A stretch of 64,000 bases of DNA from CAZMXP01 sp964570285 (GTDB lineage Bacteria > Planctomycetota > PLA2): positions 5,690-69,689 of the forward strand of contig CAZMXP010000024.1 in assembly GCA_964570285.1 (NCBI GenBank). The letters run 5' to 3'. The notes under the pieces were generated by a model that searched no databases, had not been told where the DNA came from, and worked only from the letters and a program-made list of their open reading frames with translations. Below are positions 42,085 to 51,831 of this stretch, one piece after another. Position 1 is the stretch's first letter, and every line of letters begins with the position of its first letter. Both the position numbers and the translations under genes were made by a program.

Positions 42085-45000
42085 GGCGTGCCGCCCGCTC
42101 CGCCAGCGCGACCACGCGGGCGATGCTCTCCTCGGTGGGCTCGGCGGGTTGGTAGGGGATCGACGCCGCTTCCGGAAGTATGCCGCAGAAGGAGAACCAG
42201 GCGCTGAGGCGCACCTCCGGCTCCTTGTCGTTGAGCAGCGCTGCCAGCTTCGCGAGGTGGGCGACCCCGCCGCTCTCCCGCGCGGCCTCCGCGGCCATCG
42301 CGCGCACGTGCGGCCGGCTGTGGTCGCAGAGCCGAGCCCAGTAGGGATAGTCGGGATAGTAGGCCGCAAGCAGCGGCGCGATCGCGACGAGATCCGGTTC
42401 CATGTCGGTGCCGAGGAGCTTCAGCGCGACGCGCAGCGCGTGGCGAGAGCCGATGCGGTGGAGGAAGGCCGCCGCCCGCCTCGGGTCGACGCCCCGGGCG
42501 ATCCACTCCTCGATGCGAGCCTCCGCCTCGCGGCGCATGTCCGCCTTGTCGGCATCGTCGAGCATCTCCCGGGCCTTCTCCTCGTCCCACGCCTCGAGCG
42601 CCGACGTGATGTCGGGGAGGCGGAACTCGGGAAGCCGCTCCTCCCCCTCCTCGAGGGCCTCGCCCCGCAGGGCGGCGAGGCGGTTTTCGCAGAAGCGCCG
42701 CTCCGGCCCCTCGAGGGCTCCCGCCAGCTGCCGGAGCTCCTCCTCGCCGCAGAGCGCGTTCTCCCGCACCGCGAGCGTCAGGTAGTAGAGCCTCTTCTCC
42801 CCGGCCGCCTCGCGCGCGAGCGCAAGGTAGGCGGCGCTCCGGTCGGGGGCGTAGCTGAGGCGGGCGGCCTCGTCGATGCGCGGCGGCTCCTCCCGCATCA
42901 GCTCGACGAAGCGGCGACGGTCGTGGACCGACCGCGCGAAGAGCGCCCCCCGGTCCCCCTCGATGACGTCGGCGAGGGCCGCGGCGCGGAGCTCCGTCCC
43001 GCCCTCGAGGCGGGCGCGCGTCTCCTGGGCCAGCGTCGCCAGCGTCCGGCGCACCCCCTCCCGCTCCTCCGCGACCGGCTCCTCGGGATCGGCGAACCAG
43101 TCCATCGCGGGCTGGTGGATGGAGAGCAGGAACTCGAGATTCGCCGCGTGATAGCCGAGCGAGAGCTTGCCGAAGCGGCGCGGGACCGGGCGGAACTCCA
43201 GATCGGTGCGGTCGTCCACCATCGGCGGCGTCGTGCCGAGCGCCGCCGCCAGCGCCTCCCCGCCGCAGAGGAAGGCCCCGAGCAGGTGCGCCGGCCCCCC
43301 CACGTGCGCGTGCTGGAGATCGGAGAGGATCTCCGGGCGGGAGGCGCGCTCGCGGAAGGTGGCCCACTCGATCCGCGGCCGGGAGGGGGCGCCGACGACG
43401 AGCACCGCGTGCTCGAAGTACCAGAGCGAGACGTGGGGGAAGACCTCCGCGACCGACGCGACGAGCCGCTTCAGGTCGCCGCTCGAGACGCCGTGCGGCG
43501 GGATCCACTGGCAGAGGATGCCGTCGCGGCGCATCGACGAGCGGGCGGCCCGGTAGAACTCGCTCGTGTAGAGATAGACCGCCGCGGGCGAGTAGGGCAT
43601 CAGCGGCTCGAGCGTGACGACGTCGTAGTGCGCGCCGCCCCGCCCGACGAACTCGCGGCCGTCGGCGACCACGCGCCGCACCTTCGGGTCCGCGAGCACG
43701 TCGCGGTTCTGCCGCTTGAAGTGGCGCGCCACGTCGTAGACGGCCGGTTCGATCTCGACGCAGGTGACCTCCGCCACCTCCTCGTGCACGGCCGCCGCCC
43801 CCGCGGTGGTGCCGGTCCCGAAGGCGATGACCAGCACGCGCTCCGGATTCGGGTGCAGCAGCAGGGGCAGGTGCGCCAGCAGCCGCATGTAGCCGTACTG
43901 CGCGCCGGTCTCCGCCGCGCTGAAGTCGTCCAGGTAGAGGCGGCGGGAGCCGTCCCGCAACTCCTCCACGACGGAGACCCCGGCCATCCGGCCCTCCCGG
44001 AACTCGAGCAGGCGGCGGGGCGACTTCGCCGCGGCGAAGACGTGCGAGCGCAGCACGAGGGGCTCCCGCAGGTTCGACGCGAGGGCGAGGGCGACCAGCG
44101 CCGCCGCCGCGGCGGCAGCCGCGACATGGGCGCGGGTGCCCGGGGAGAGCGCGATCGCGGATCCGGCGACGAGCAGCAGCAGCGCCCCGAGGGCGATCGC
44201 GCCGGGAACGGACAGCGCAGGGATCAGCCAGAAGCCCGCCGCCGCCGGCGCGAGCACCGCACCCAGCGTGGACGCGCCGTAGACGACGCCGGCATGACGC
44301 CCGATGGCGTCCCGGTCGCTCAGCGTGATGCGGGCGACCACAGGCATCAGCATGCCGGCGAGAAAGGTCGCCGGCAGCACCACCGCCGCCGCGGCGAGAA
44401 AGAGGCGCATGCCGTAGGCGAAATCCATGGACTCCGCCGCCTGGTAGCTGGACCGCATCGCCTCCAGCCACTCCCCGAGCGGCCCCGCCAGCGGGAGGGT
44501 ACCCAACGCGGCGACCGCCTCGAGCAGCAGCAGGCGCGCGAGCAGCCGCCGCGGGTTGGGGCTCTGCACCGCGATCGGGCTCCCGCAGAGCGCGCCCGCG
44601 CCGAGTCCCAGCAGATAGGCCGCGAGCATGAGCCCGAAGGCGATCGTGAACCCCTCGAGGAAGTAGATGAGCAGCCTCACCCAGGCCACTTGCAGCAGGA
44701 GCCCCGCGAAGCCCGCGAGGAAGAAGGGCAGCAGCACCGCGAGCCCGGCGTCGCCGCTCCACCGGCTCGGCAGGGCCTCCTCCTCCCGCGCGGGGATCGG
44801 ACGCTCCCCCGCGGCGAAGGCGAGCCCCCAGAAGAGGAGCCCCATGGCGATGTTGACCGCTGCCGCGACGGCCACCGTCCCCCGGAGCCCCCACCATTCG
44901 AGGAAGAAGAGCGAGGTCAGCAGCGCCCCGGCGACCGCCCCCAGCGTGTTGGTGCCGTAGAGGCTGCCCAGCGCGAGCGTGCCCCGCTCCGTCGTGTGCG

Positions 45001-45391
45001 CCGCCGCCCGGGCCAGCACGGGCAGCGTGCCCCCCATCAGGGCCGTCGGCACGAGCAGCAGGCCGCAGGCGCCCACGAGGCTGCCGCCGACGATGCCGAG
45101 CAGGCTGTCGAAGGCGACCGCGAAGAGGCCGATGCCGATCTCCAGCAGGCCGTACCAGCGGAGCGGCTGTCGCGAACTGTCGGCGCGCCTCCCGATGGCG
45201 AGCGCGCCGAGCGCGAGGCCGAGCATGAAGGTGCTCAGCACGGCGACGAGCGCCCCGGTCGTGGAGCCGAGCAGCAGCGCGAGGCGGCGCGTCCAGACGA
45301 TCTCGTACGCGAGGGCGGTGGCGCCGCTCAGCAGGACCGCAGGGTGGAGCAGCCAGAGCGGGAAGGGGTAGGCGAGGCGGCCGTTACCCAC
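42077..45391 (-). CDS. Large membrane protein with a spermidine-synthase-like domain and helical-repeat tail
   Basis: 1104 aa. Residues about 10-440 hold 13-14 membrane segments of the kind found fused to spermidine-synthase domains in bacteria. A SAM-type fold follows at about 470-680 with VLVIAFGTGTTAGAA, VTCVEIEPAVYDVARHF, and YDVVTLEPLMPYSPAAVYLYTSEFYRA. The last 350 residues are helical (HEAT-like near 1000-1080: RPHVRAMAAEAARES, EPEVRLSAWFSF). No speD is present, so polyamine synthesis is unproven; these proteins may use decarboxylated SAM or act on another metabolite. It shows only fold-level likeness to the 8141-8851 product. Confidence 0.87.
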   Translation of the reverse strand: MGNGRLAYPFPLWLLHPAVLLSGATALAYEIVWTRRLALLLGSTTGALVAVLSTFMLGLALGALAIGRRADSSRQPLRWYGLLEIGIGLFAVAFDSLLGIVGGSLVGACGLLLVPTALMGGTLPVLARAAAHTTERGTLALGSLYGTNTLGAVAGALLTSLFFLEWWGLRGTVAVAAAVNIAMGLLFWGLAFAAGERPIPAREEEALPSRWSGDAGLAVLLPFFLAGFAGLLLQVAWVRLLIYFLEGFTIAFGLMLAAYLLGLGAGALCGSPIAVQSPNPRRLLARLLLLEAVAALGTLPLAGPLGEWLEAMRSSYQAAESMDFAYGMRLFLAAAAVVLPATFLAGMLMPVVARITLSDRDAIGRHAGVVYGASTLGAVLAPAAAGFWLIPALSVPGAIALGALLLLVAGSAIALSPGTRAHVAAAAAAAALVALALASNLREPLVLRSHVFAAAKSPRRLLEFREGRMAGVSVVEELRDGSRRLYLDDFSAAETGAQYGYMRLLAHLPLLLHPNPERVLVIAFGTGTTAGAAAVHEEVAEVTCVEIEPAVYDVARHFKRQNRDVLADPKVRRVVADGREFVGRGGAHYDVVTLEPLMPYSPAAVYLYTSEFYRAARSSMRRDGILCQWIPPHGVSSGDLKRLVASVAEVFPHVSLWYFEHAVLVVGAPSRPRIEWATFRERASRPEILSDLQHAHVGGPAHLLGAFLCGGEALAAALGTTPPMVDDRTDLEFRPVPRRFGKLSLGYHAANLEFLLSIHQPAMDWFADPEEPVAEEREGVRRTLATLAQETRARLEGGTELRAAALADVIEGDRGALFARSVHDRRRFVELMREEPPRIDEAARLSYAPDRSAAYLALAREAAGEKRLYYLTLAVRENALCGEEELRQLAGALEGPERRFCENRLAALRGEALEEGEERLPEFRLPDITSALEAWDEEKAREMLDDADKADMRREAEARIEEWIARGVDPRRAAAFLHRIGSRHALRVALKLLGTDMEPDLVAIAPLLAAYYPDYPYWARLCDHSRPHVRAMAAEAARESGGVAHLAKLAALLNDKEPEVRLSAWFSFCGILPEAASIPYQPAEPTEESIARVVALAERAARHG

Positions 45392-45404
45392 GGCGGGAGG
45401 GCGC

Positions 45405-45596
45405 TCAGTCCTTGCGCGTGGAGAGGCGGATCGTCTTCAGGCGCTCGCGCTCCTTGCGCCGGCGACGTTCGCTCGGCTTCTCGTAGAACGCGGCGCGCTT
45501 CAGCTCGCGGGTGATGCCCTCGTTGTTGCAGATTTTGCGGAGGCGCCTCAGCGCTTTGTCGAGCGGCTCGCTCGGCTTGACCTGAACCTTGACCAT
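45405..45596 (-). CDS. rpsU: 30S ribosomal protein S21
   Basis: 63 aa from ATG 45596, with AGGAGG about 12 bases upstream; the longer upstream frame is not needed. The sequence is typical: VKVQVKPSEPLDKALRRLRK, then NNEGI, RELKRAAFYEKPSERRRRKE, and a basic tail. S21 helps initiation on the 30S subunit. It lies 13 bases before the large spermidine-synthase-like gene, so they may share a transcript. Confidence 0.97.
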   Translation of the reverse strand: MVKVQVKPSEPLDKALRRLRKICNNEGITRELKRAAFYEKPSERRRRKERERLKTIRLSTRKD

Positions 45597-45730
45597 CCGT
45601 GGAAGCGACCTCCTGGGAGCGACCGGCCGCGCGTGCCGCGGCCAAACCCGCATAGTATGCCCGGGCGGAAGGCCCGGTCAAGCGAACGGGGCTCTCAAGG
45701 GACGCCCCCCCGCGGGACGAAAGGGGAAGG

Positions 45731-46015
45731 GTGAGCGGAACCGCCACCCCCCCCTCCAAGCCGCAGCGTCGTGTCGGCCTCGACAAGCCCTGCTCTCTCT
45801 GCGGGGAGGCGATCTACTTCAACTACAAGGGCCCGGTGGAGGGCATCTGCGGCAGGTGCGCCGACCGCGTGCGCAAGAAGCCGAAGCGCCGAAAGGCGCG
45901 CCGCCCCGCCGCCCCGGGCACCTCGCGCCTGCGCCGCTACCGGGGCTCGCTTCTCCTCCTGCTTTTCGCCGTCGCCGCGGCCGCCTTCATCGCCCACGCG
46001 ATCCTCGCGGGCTGA
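45731..46015 (+). CDS. Small zinc-ribbon protein with a C-terminal membrane anchor
   Basis: 94 aa from GTG 45731 with GGGGAAGG upstream. Two CxxC pairs (CSLC near 21-24 and CGRC near 40-43) form a zinc-ribbon-like module. A very basic stretch (RKKPKRRKARR) and one membrane segment (GSLLLLLFAVAAAAFIAHAIL) follow, so the zinc module should face the cytoplasm. It is directly upstream of the secretin gene but 131 bases away. No known partner of type II secretion looks like this; function unknown. Confidence 0.7.
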   Translation: MSGTATPPSKPQRRVGLDKPCSLCGEAIYFNYKGPVEGICGRCADRVRKKPKRRKARRPAAPGTSRLRRYRGSLLLLLFAVAAAAFIAHAILAG

Positions 46016-46146
46016 GCCGCCCCCCGCGGCGCGGGGAATAGGGCGCGCTCCCGGGGCGTCCCAATGGCCGGATTCCGCCAATGCGGGTTGCGGGTGTCGC
46101 CCTCCGCCCTTATCGTTGGCTGAAACCGCCCGGAGGAACCGTCACG

Positions 46147-48345
46147 ATGCGCGCCAAGGCCCTAGCCATTCTCGGAGGACTGCTCGCCGCGCTCGTGCTG
46201 CTCGGGGGGCTGGCCCGCGCGCAGGGGACCGAGGAGCCCGACCTGATCGTCATCAAGATCGAGGACAAGCTCGAGCTGAAGGACTTCCTGGACGAGATCG
46301 CCAAGTCGACGCAGAAGCCGCTGCTCTACGATCCGGCGAGCCAGCGCATCCGCGGCCAGACGATGGGCGTCACCTTCAGCCACAAGGTCCCGAGGCTGCG
46401 CTCCTTCGACACGTTCCGCGCGATCCTGTCGTTCTTCGAGCTGACGCTGATCCCCATCGGGCCGAAGGGGTACGAGATCTACCTCGTCATCGACTCCCGC
46501 TCGACGAACAACGCGGTCAAGAACAAGGCGGTCTACGTCGACTACAAGGACCTCGACCGGTTCGAGGACCAGGACGGGCTCTATATCTCGTGCGCGCTGC
46601 CGGTGCGCTACATCGAGAACCTCACGATGCTGCGCACGGCGCTCTCGCCGATGGTGAGCCCGGGCGGCCTCGGCCGCGTGCAGGAGGTGCCGGGCAGCAA
46701 TTCGATCATCATCATGGACTTCGCCCCCACGGTCGCGGCGATGGCGCGCCTGATCCAGCAGATGGACGTGCAGCCGCCGGGCAAGAAGCTCGTGCTCGAG
46801 TGGATCGAGCTCGAATTCGCCTACGCCGAGGACGTCGCCGACATCGTAGGCGAACTCGTCACCGCCCAGCGGCAGACCCGCGCCGTCGCGCAGCAGGGCC
46901 AGCCGCAGGCGCTGGCCGACAGCCCCGAGCCCCGGATCCTCGCCTACGAGCCGAAGAACGCGCTCGTGATCGCGGCGACGGAGGACGACTTCAACCTGAT
47001 CAAGGGCCTCGTGAAGCGCTTCGACGAACCGGGCGACCCGACCTCGCAGGTCGAGGTCATCCGCCTCGACCACGTGGAGGCCGAGGACATCGCGGACACG
47101 CTGAACCAGGTGCTCGAGGGCATGGGGACCGCGCTCGCGGGTCCCGGCGCCCAGCCGGGAGGGGGTCCGGGGGCACGGCCGCAGCAGCCGGGCATCCAGC
47201 GCACCGGCGGCAGCAGCAACACGCTCGAACCGCAGGTCGTCCCGGACCCGACGACGAACACGCTGATCGTCGCCGCGGACCGGAAGACGCTGCAGGCGCT
47301 AAAGGAGATCATCAAGCAGCTCGACCGGCCGAAGGACCAGGTACTGATCGAGGCGATCCTGATCAGCCTGACGCGCACCGACGACTTCCAGCTCGGCATC
47401 GAGCTGGCGGGTATCGACGAGACCGGGCTCACGTCGGACAAGAACTCCGGCTTCGGCGTGACGAACTTCAGCCTCTCGACCTTCGAGGACACCGACGGGG
47501 ACCTGATCCCCGACATCAACCTGCCGACCAACCTCGCCACCGAGGGCGGCGGCCTCGTCGCGGGCATCTTCCGCAACGGCGGCATCCCGATCCTGCTCCA
47601 GGCGGTCCAGCGGCTGCAGAACAGCAAGATCGTCTCGATGCCGTCGGTGGTCACCTACGACAACTCGTCGGCCACGCTGGAGGCGCTCAGCGAGCAGCCG
47701 GTGGGCAGCCAGAGCGAGCTGAACAGCGGCACGCTGCAGAGCGGGTTCGAGGACTTCGTCAGCGCGGGCGTCACGCTGACGGTCTCCCCGCACATCAGCG
47801 CCGACGAGTACCTGCGCCTCGACATCGAGCTGCAGGTGAGCTCGTTCACCGGCGACCCCCCCAGCGCGGGGCTCCCGTCGCCGAGGACGACCAACCGCAT
47901 CACGACGACGATCGCGCTGCCCAACGAGCACACCGTCGTCATGGGCGGCCTCATCAGCGAGGAGGACGGCGTCTCCGAGGCGAAGATCCCGCTGCTCGGG
48001 GACATCCCCGGCCTCGGCTACCTCTTCAAGAACAAGACGCGCCGCAAGATCCGCCGCAACCTGTTCATCTTCGTCACCCCCCACATCCTGCGCCAGCGGG
48101 GCGTCAGCTTCGACGAGCTGCACCGCCAGACGTGGATCGCCAAGATGAAGGCGGACGAACTGATCGAGGCCGTCGACCTCCACAACGCCGACTTCGCGCG
48201 CGACCCGCGTTTCCGCACGCCCGAGGAGGTGGACGTGGCCCGCCTCGACATCAGCTCCCTCGTCGACGCCGGCCGCTTCCAGGAGGTCCCCCCCGAGCAG
48301 GCCCTGCTCGAACTCGAGTCCCTCCGCAAGCGCGCTCCCAAATAG
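46147..48345 (+). CDS. gspD: Type II secretion / type IV pilus secretin (GspD/PilQ family)
   Basis: 732 aa from ATG 46147 with GGAGGA nine bases upstream. A signal peptide (LGGLLAALVLLGGLARA) is cleaved near residue 25. The periplasmic N-domains follow, with the repeat phrase NSIIIMDFAPTVAAMARLIQQMDV and again NTLIVAADRKTLQALKEIIKQLDRPKDQVLIEAIL. A Gly/Pro-rich insert lies near 330-360. The secretin C-domain (about 390-680) contains IPILLQAVQRLQNSKIVSMPSVVTYDN, LTVSPHIS, VVMGGLI and KIPLLGDIPGLGYLFKNKT, all hallmarks. It forms the outer-membrane gate. The long tail after 690 is acidic and unassigned. Confidence 0.95.
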   Translation: MRAKALAILGGLLAALVLLGGLARAQGTEEPDLIVIKIEDKLELKDFLDEIAKSTQKPLLYDPASQRIRGQTMGVTFSHKVPRLRSFDTFRAILSFFELTLIPIGPKGYEIYLVIDSRSTNNAVKNKAVYVDYKDLDRFEDQDGLYISCALPVRYIENLTMLRTALSPMVSPGGLGRVQEVPGSNSIIIMDFAPTVAAMARLIQQMDVQPPGKKLVLEWIELEFAYAEDVADIVGELVTAQRQTRAVAQQGQPQALADSPEPRILAYEPKNALVIAATEDDFNLIKGLVKRFDEPGDPTSQVEVIRLDHVEAEDIADTLNQVLEGMGTALAGPGAQPGGGPGARPQQPGIQRTGGSSNTLEPQVVPDPTTNTLIVAADRKTLQALKEIIKQLDRPKDQVLIEAILISLTRTDDFQLGIELAGIDETGLTSDKNSGFGVTNFSLSTFEDTDGDLIPDINLPTNLATEGGGLVAGIFRNGGIPILLQAVQRLQNSKIVSMPSVVTYDNSSATLEALSEQPVGSQSELNSGTLQSGFEDFVSAGVTLTVSPHISADEYLRLDIELQVSSFTGDPPSAGLPSPRTTNRITTTIALPNEHTVVMGGLISEEDGVSEAKIPLLGDIPGLGYLFKNKTRRKIRRNLFIFVTPHILRQRGVSFDELHRQTWIAKMKADELIEAVDLHNADFARDPRFRTPEEVDVARLDISSLVDAGRFQEVPPEQALLELESLRKRAPK

Positions 48346-48449
48346 GGACGCCGGAATGGGGCCGCGGGCGCGCCGGCGGGGTTAGAATCGCCGCAGGCTC
48401 CCGCATTTCGCAGGCGGAGGCCCCGTTCCGGCGTCCAAGGAAGGCCCAC

Positions 48450-50159
48450 ATGCGGGATCTCGTCACCCAATTCGTCAAGGAGAACAACCTGCTCGACGAG
48501 CAGCGTCTCGAGGAGGTCTTCCGGCTCGAGAAGGAGACCGGCCAGGGGTTCGACAAGATCATCCTGCACAAGGGGTACATGTCGGAGAACGACCTGCTCC
48601 GGACGCTGGCCCACGCCCTCGAACTCCCCTACCATCCGGCGCTGGCCGACCGCGCGGTGCCGGAGGACTTCCTCAACTGCGTCCCGGTCGGCTTCGCCCG
48701 CAACTATGCGCTGGTCGGCGTCGGCCGGGAGAACGGCGCGATCAAGGTCGCGACCGCGTTTCCCCTCGACACGCATCCGATGGACGACCTCTCGCAGATG
48801 CTCCAGTGCGAGGTCGAGCCAGTGCTCGCGCCGCGGGCGGAGATCACCGCGCTGATCAACCGCGCCTACAAGCAGAAGGCGGGCATCGTGGACGAGACCC
48901 TCGACACGATGAGGGACGAGGACATCCTGAAGGAGGCGGAGGCGATCGACGTCAGCGAGGACCTGCTCGCGACGGCGAACAAGGCGCCGATCATCCGCCT
49001 CGTCAACATGATCCTCTTCCAGGCGCTCAAGATGCGCGCGAGCGACGTGCACTTCCAGCCCTTCCCCGACCGCCTGCAGGTGCGCTACCGGATCGACGGC
49101 GTGCTCTACGACATGGAGGCGCCGCCGAAGAAGGTGCAGGACGCGATGCTCTCGCGCATCAAGGTCATGGGCGCAATGGACATCGCCGAGCGGCGGCTGC
49201 CGCAGGACGGGCGCGCGTCGGTGAAGCTCGGCGACTCCGACGTGGACATCCGCATCTCGTCGGTGCCGACGAGCCACGGCGAACGCATCGTGCTGCGCCT
49301 GCTCGACAAGAGCGCGCGGCTCTACGGGCTCGAGGAGATCGGCCTCGAGGACGACAACCTCGCGCTGGTGACGAAGTACATCCAGTACCAGCACGGGATC
49401 ATCCTCGTGACCGGCCCGACGGGCTCGGGCAAGACGACGACGCTCTACGGCGCGCTGCAGAAGGTCAACTCCGCGTCGCTGAACGTGATCACGCTGGAGG
49501 ACCCGATCGAGTACCAGCTCGACGGGATCAGCCAGATCCAGATCAACGAGAAGAAGGGGCTCACCTTCGCGGTCGGGCTCCGCCACCTGCTGCGGCAGGA
49601 TCCCGACATCATGATGGTCGGCGAGGTGCGCGACGTCGAGACGGCCCGGATCGCGATCCAGGCCGCCCTGACGGGCCACCTCGTCTACTCGACGCTGCAC
49701 ACCAACGACGCGGCGAGCACGGTGACGCGCCTCGTCGACATCGGCCTCGAGCCCTACCTCGTCGCCTCCTCGCTGATCGTCGTGATCGCCCAGCGCCTCG
49801 TGCGGCGCATCTGCCCCAACTGCAAGGAGTCCTACAAGCCGGAGGAGCAGGACTTCTTCGACCTGAAGACGATCGGCCTCGACATCGGGCAGTTCGAGGG
49901 CGGCCGCCTCTGGCGCGGGGCGGGCTGCCCCTCCTGCTTCAACACCGGCTACGTCGACCGGACGGGCATCTACGAGATCCTGCCGATCGACGAGGTGTTG
50001 AAGACCCAGATCGTCGAGCGCAAGAGCAGCAGCGTCATCAAGCGCACCTCGATCGAGCGCGGCAGCCGCACGCTCCGCATGGACGGCACGAAGAAGGTGC
50101 TCTCCGGCGTGACGACCGCGAGCGAGGTGCTGCGCGTGACCCAGCTCGACTCCTTCTGA
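48450..50159 (+). CDS. gspE: Type II secretion / pilus assembly ATPase (GspE/PilB family)
   Basis: 569 aa from ATG 48450. The N-terminal MshEN-like domain (residues 1-150) starts DLVTQFVKENNLLDE. The ATPase has ASDVHFQPFPDRLQVRYRIDG, Walker A GPTGSGKTT near 325-333, the Asp box LEDPIEY, Walker B region LRQDPDIMMVGEVRDVETA and the His box TGHLVYSTLHTNDA. A tetracysteine module (CPNC and CPSC) follows near 455 and 495. The length is somewhat above classical GspE. It powers pseudopilus assembly. Confidence 0.95.
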   Translation: MRDLVTQFVKENNLLDEQRLEEVFRLEKETGQGFDKIILHKGYMSENDLLRTLAHALELPYHPALADRAVPEDFLNCVPVGFARNYALVGVGRENGAIKVATAFPLDTHPMDDLSQMLQCEVEPVLAPRAEITALINRAYKQKAGIVDETLDTMRDEDILKEAEAIDVSEDLLATANKAPIIRLVNMILFQALKMRASDVHFQPFPDRLQVRYRIDGVLYDMEAPPKKVQDAMLSRIKVMGAMDIAERRLPQDGRASVKLGDSDVDIRISSVPTSHGERIVLRLLDKSARLYGLEEIGLEDDNLALVTKYIQYQHGIILVTGPTGSGKTTTLYGALQKVNSASLNVITLEDPIEYQLDGISQIQINEKKGLTFAVGLRHLLRQDPDIMMVGEVRDVETARIAIQAALTGHLVYSTLHTNDAASTVTRLVDIGLEPYLVASSLIVVIAQRLVRRICPNCKESYKPEEQDFFDLKTIGLDIGQFEGGRLWRGAGCPSCFNTGYVDRTGIYEILPIDEVLKTQIVERKSSSVIKRTSIERGSRTLRMDGTKKVLSGVTTASEVLRVTQLDSF

Positions 50160-51421
50160 TGCCGATCTACGAGTACAAGGGCTACGACCCCGCGGGCGGC
50201 AACCGCACCGGCATCATCGACGCGGACTCGCCGCGGGAGGCGCGCGCGCGCCTGCGCGACCAGAACGTGCTCGTGACCGACCTCGTCGTCTCCGCGGTCA
50301 GCGCCCACTCCGACGCGCCCGCCGCCGCGGGTTCGAAGCCCCGGTGGTGGAAGCGCGCCTTCCGCTTCGAGCGCACGCTCAAGGGGGCGTCGAGCCTTCC
50401 GATCTACACGCGCCAGCTCGCGACGCTGCTGCGCTCCGGCATCCCGCTCGCGCAGGCGCTCACGGCGCTGATCGAGCAGGTCGAGAGCCGCGACATCGAG
50501 GCCGTGCTGCGCGACGTGCGCGAGCAGGTCGTGCGAGGCAAGAGCTTCGCCGAGGCGCTCGGGCTCCACCCGCGGCTCTTCGACGAGCTCTTCGTCAACA
50601 TGGTGCGCGCCGGGGAGGCCTCGGGCAACCTCGACGCGGTGCTCGTCCGCCTCGCGGACTACCGCACGCGGCAGGCGCGACTCACCGCGCGCGTGAAGAC
50701 CGCGCTGATCTACCCGGCCATCATGATGGTGATCGGCGCGGCCGTCGTCGTCTTCCTCGTGAACTTCGTCGTGCCGAAGCTCGTCACGATCGCGAAGTCG
50801 CGCGGGCAGTCGCTGCCGTGGATGACGCAGGCGCTCGACTCGACGTCGATCTTCCTGCAGAACAACCTGACGCTGCTGCTCTCGGTGGTCTTCGCGACCT
50901 GGATCCTCTGGCGCTACGTGCTGCTCGCCCGCCCCGAGATTCGGCTCGCGTGGGACGGCTGGAAGCTCCGCCTGCCGGTGCTCGGCACGCTCTTCAAGAA
51001 GCAGATCGTCAGCCGCTTTGCCGTCACGATGTCGACGCTTCTGCGGTCGGGCGTCACGGTGCTGGACGCGCTGAACATCGTCAAGAACGTCCTCGACAAC
51101 AAGCTGATGGAGAAGGTGCTCGAGGAGGTGCGTACGCGCATCCTCGAAGGCGCCGACATCAGCACGCCGCTGAAGCGCTCCGGCGTCTTCCCGCCGGTGG
51201 TCGGCTACATGGTGGCCGTCGGCGAGCAGACGGGTCAGCTCGAGGAGATGCTCGAGCGCGTCGCCGAGTCCTACGAGGAGGAGATCGAGACGACGACGAC
51301 CCGGGCGCTCGCCGTCCTCGAGCCGACGATGATCGTGCTGATGGCCTTCGTCGTGGGCTTCATCGTCATCGCGGTGATGCTGCCCATTCTTCAGACTTCC
51401 GCGTCCATCCGAAGGGGATAA
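50159..51421 (+). CDS. gspF: Type II secretion inner-membrane platform protein GspF
   Basis: 420 aa; the ATG at 50159 overlaps the gspE stop (TGATG). Two homologous halves each contain a GspF domain: LPIYTRQLATLLRSGIPLAQALTAL and FAVTMSTLLRSGVTVLDALNIVKN, followed by FVNMVRAGEASGNLDAVL and GYMVAVGEQTGQLEEMLERV. Three membrane segments, the last being MIVLMAFVVGFIVIAVMLPIL. It recruits the ATPase and pseudopilins at the inner membrane. It also fits PilC, but the neighbours favour type II secretion. Confidence 0.96.
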   Translation: MPIYEYKGYDPAGGNRTGIIDADSPREARARLRDQNVLVTDLVVSAVSAHSDAPAAAGSKPRWWKRAFRFERTLKGASSLPIYTRQLATLLRSGIPLAQALTALIEQVESRDIEAVLRDVREQVVRGKSFAEALGLHPRLFDELFVNMVRAGEASGNLDAVLVRLADYRTRQARLTARVKTALIYPAIMMVIGAAVVVFLVNFVVPKLVTIAKSRGQSLPWMTQALDSTSIFLQNNLTLLLSVVFATWILWRYVLLARPEIRLAWDGWKLRLPVLGTLFKKQIVSRFAVTMSTLLRSGVTVLDALNIVKNVLDNKLMEKVLEEVRTRILEGADISTPLKRSGVFPPVVGYMVAVGEQTGQLEEMLERVAESYEEEIETTTTRALAVLEPTMIVLMAFVVGFIVIAVMLPILQTSASIRRG

Positions 51422-51426
51422 GACCC

Positions 51427-51831
51427 ATGAACACCCAACGTCCCGCCCGCGGCTTCACGCTGATCGAGATCATGGTCGTCGTGGTCATCATCGGCCTGCT
51501 GGCGGCCTTCGTCGGCCCGCAGATCTGGAACCTGTTCGCGCGCGGCCAGGAAGACATCGCGCTGAACAAGTGCAAGACGATCTACGACAGCGTCGGCATC
51601 TGGAAGACGCTGAACCGCCAGGGGAACAAGATCCCGACCAACCTCTCCGCGCTCGCCGAGCCGATCTCGAAGGGAAGCGACGAGCCCTACTACGAGGTCG
51701 AGAACGACCCGTGGGGCAACAAGTACTGGATCGAGGTCATCGACAACAGGAAGTACCGCATCTGGAGCAACGGCGCCGACGGCTCGGAAGGGACCGAGGA
51801 CGACATCTGCTGGCCACCGCGGGAGGAGTGA
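51427..51831 (+). CDS. gspG: Major pseudopilin GspG
   Basis: 134 aa. A prepilin leader RPARG is followed by FTLIEIMVVVVIIGLLAAFVGP, with the Gly-Phe cleavage point and Glu at position +5. The soluble part contains KTIYDSVGIWKTLNRQGNKIP, PYYEVENDPWGNKYWI and IWSNGADGSEGTEDDI, typical of GspG including the calcium-binding acidic loop. It builds the pseudopilus shaft. It needs a prepilin peptidase (GspO/PilD), which is not in the window. Confidence 0.95.
   Translation: MNTQRPARGFTLIEIMVVVVIIGLLAAFVGPQIWNLFARGQEDIALNKCKTIYDSVGIWKTLNRQGNKIPTNLSALAEPISKGSDEPYYEVENDPWGNKYWIEVIDNRKYRIWSNGADGSEGTEDDICWPPREE

Noticed and set aside
42083..45514. A 1143-codon + strand frame opposite the large spermidine-synthase-like gene
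   Set aside because: It is Arg/Glu/Gly-rich, has no motifs, and overlaps a well supported membrane protein.
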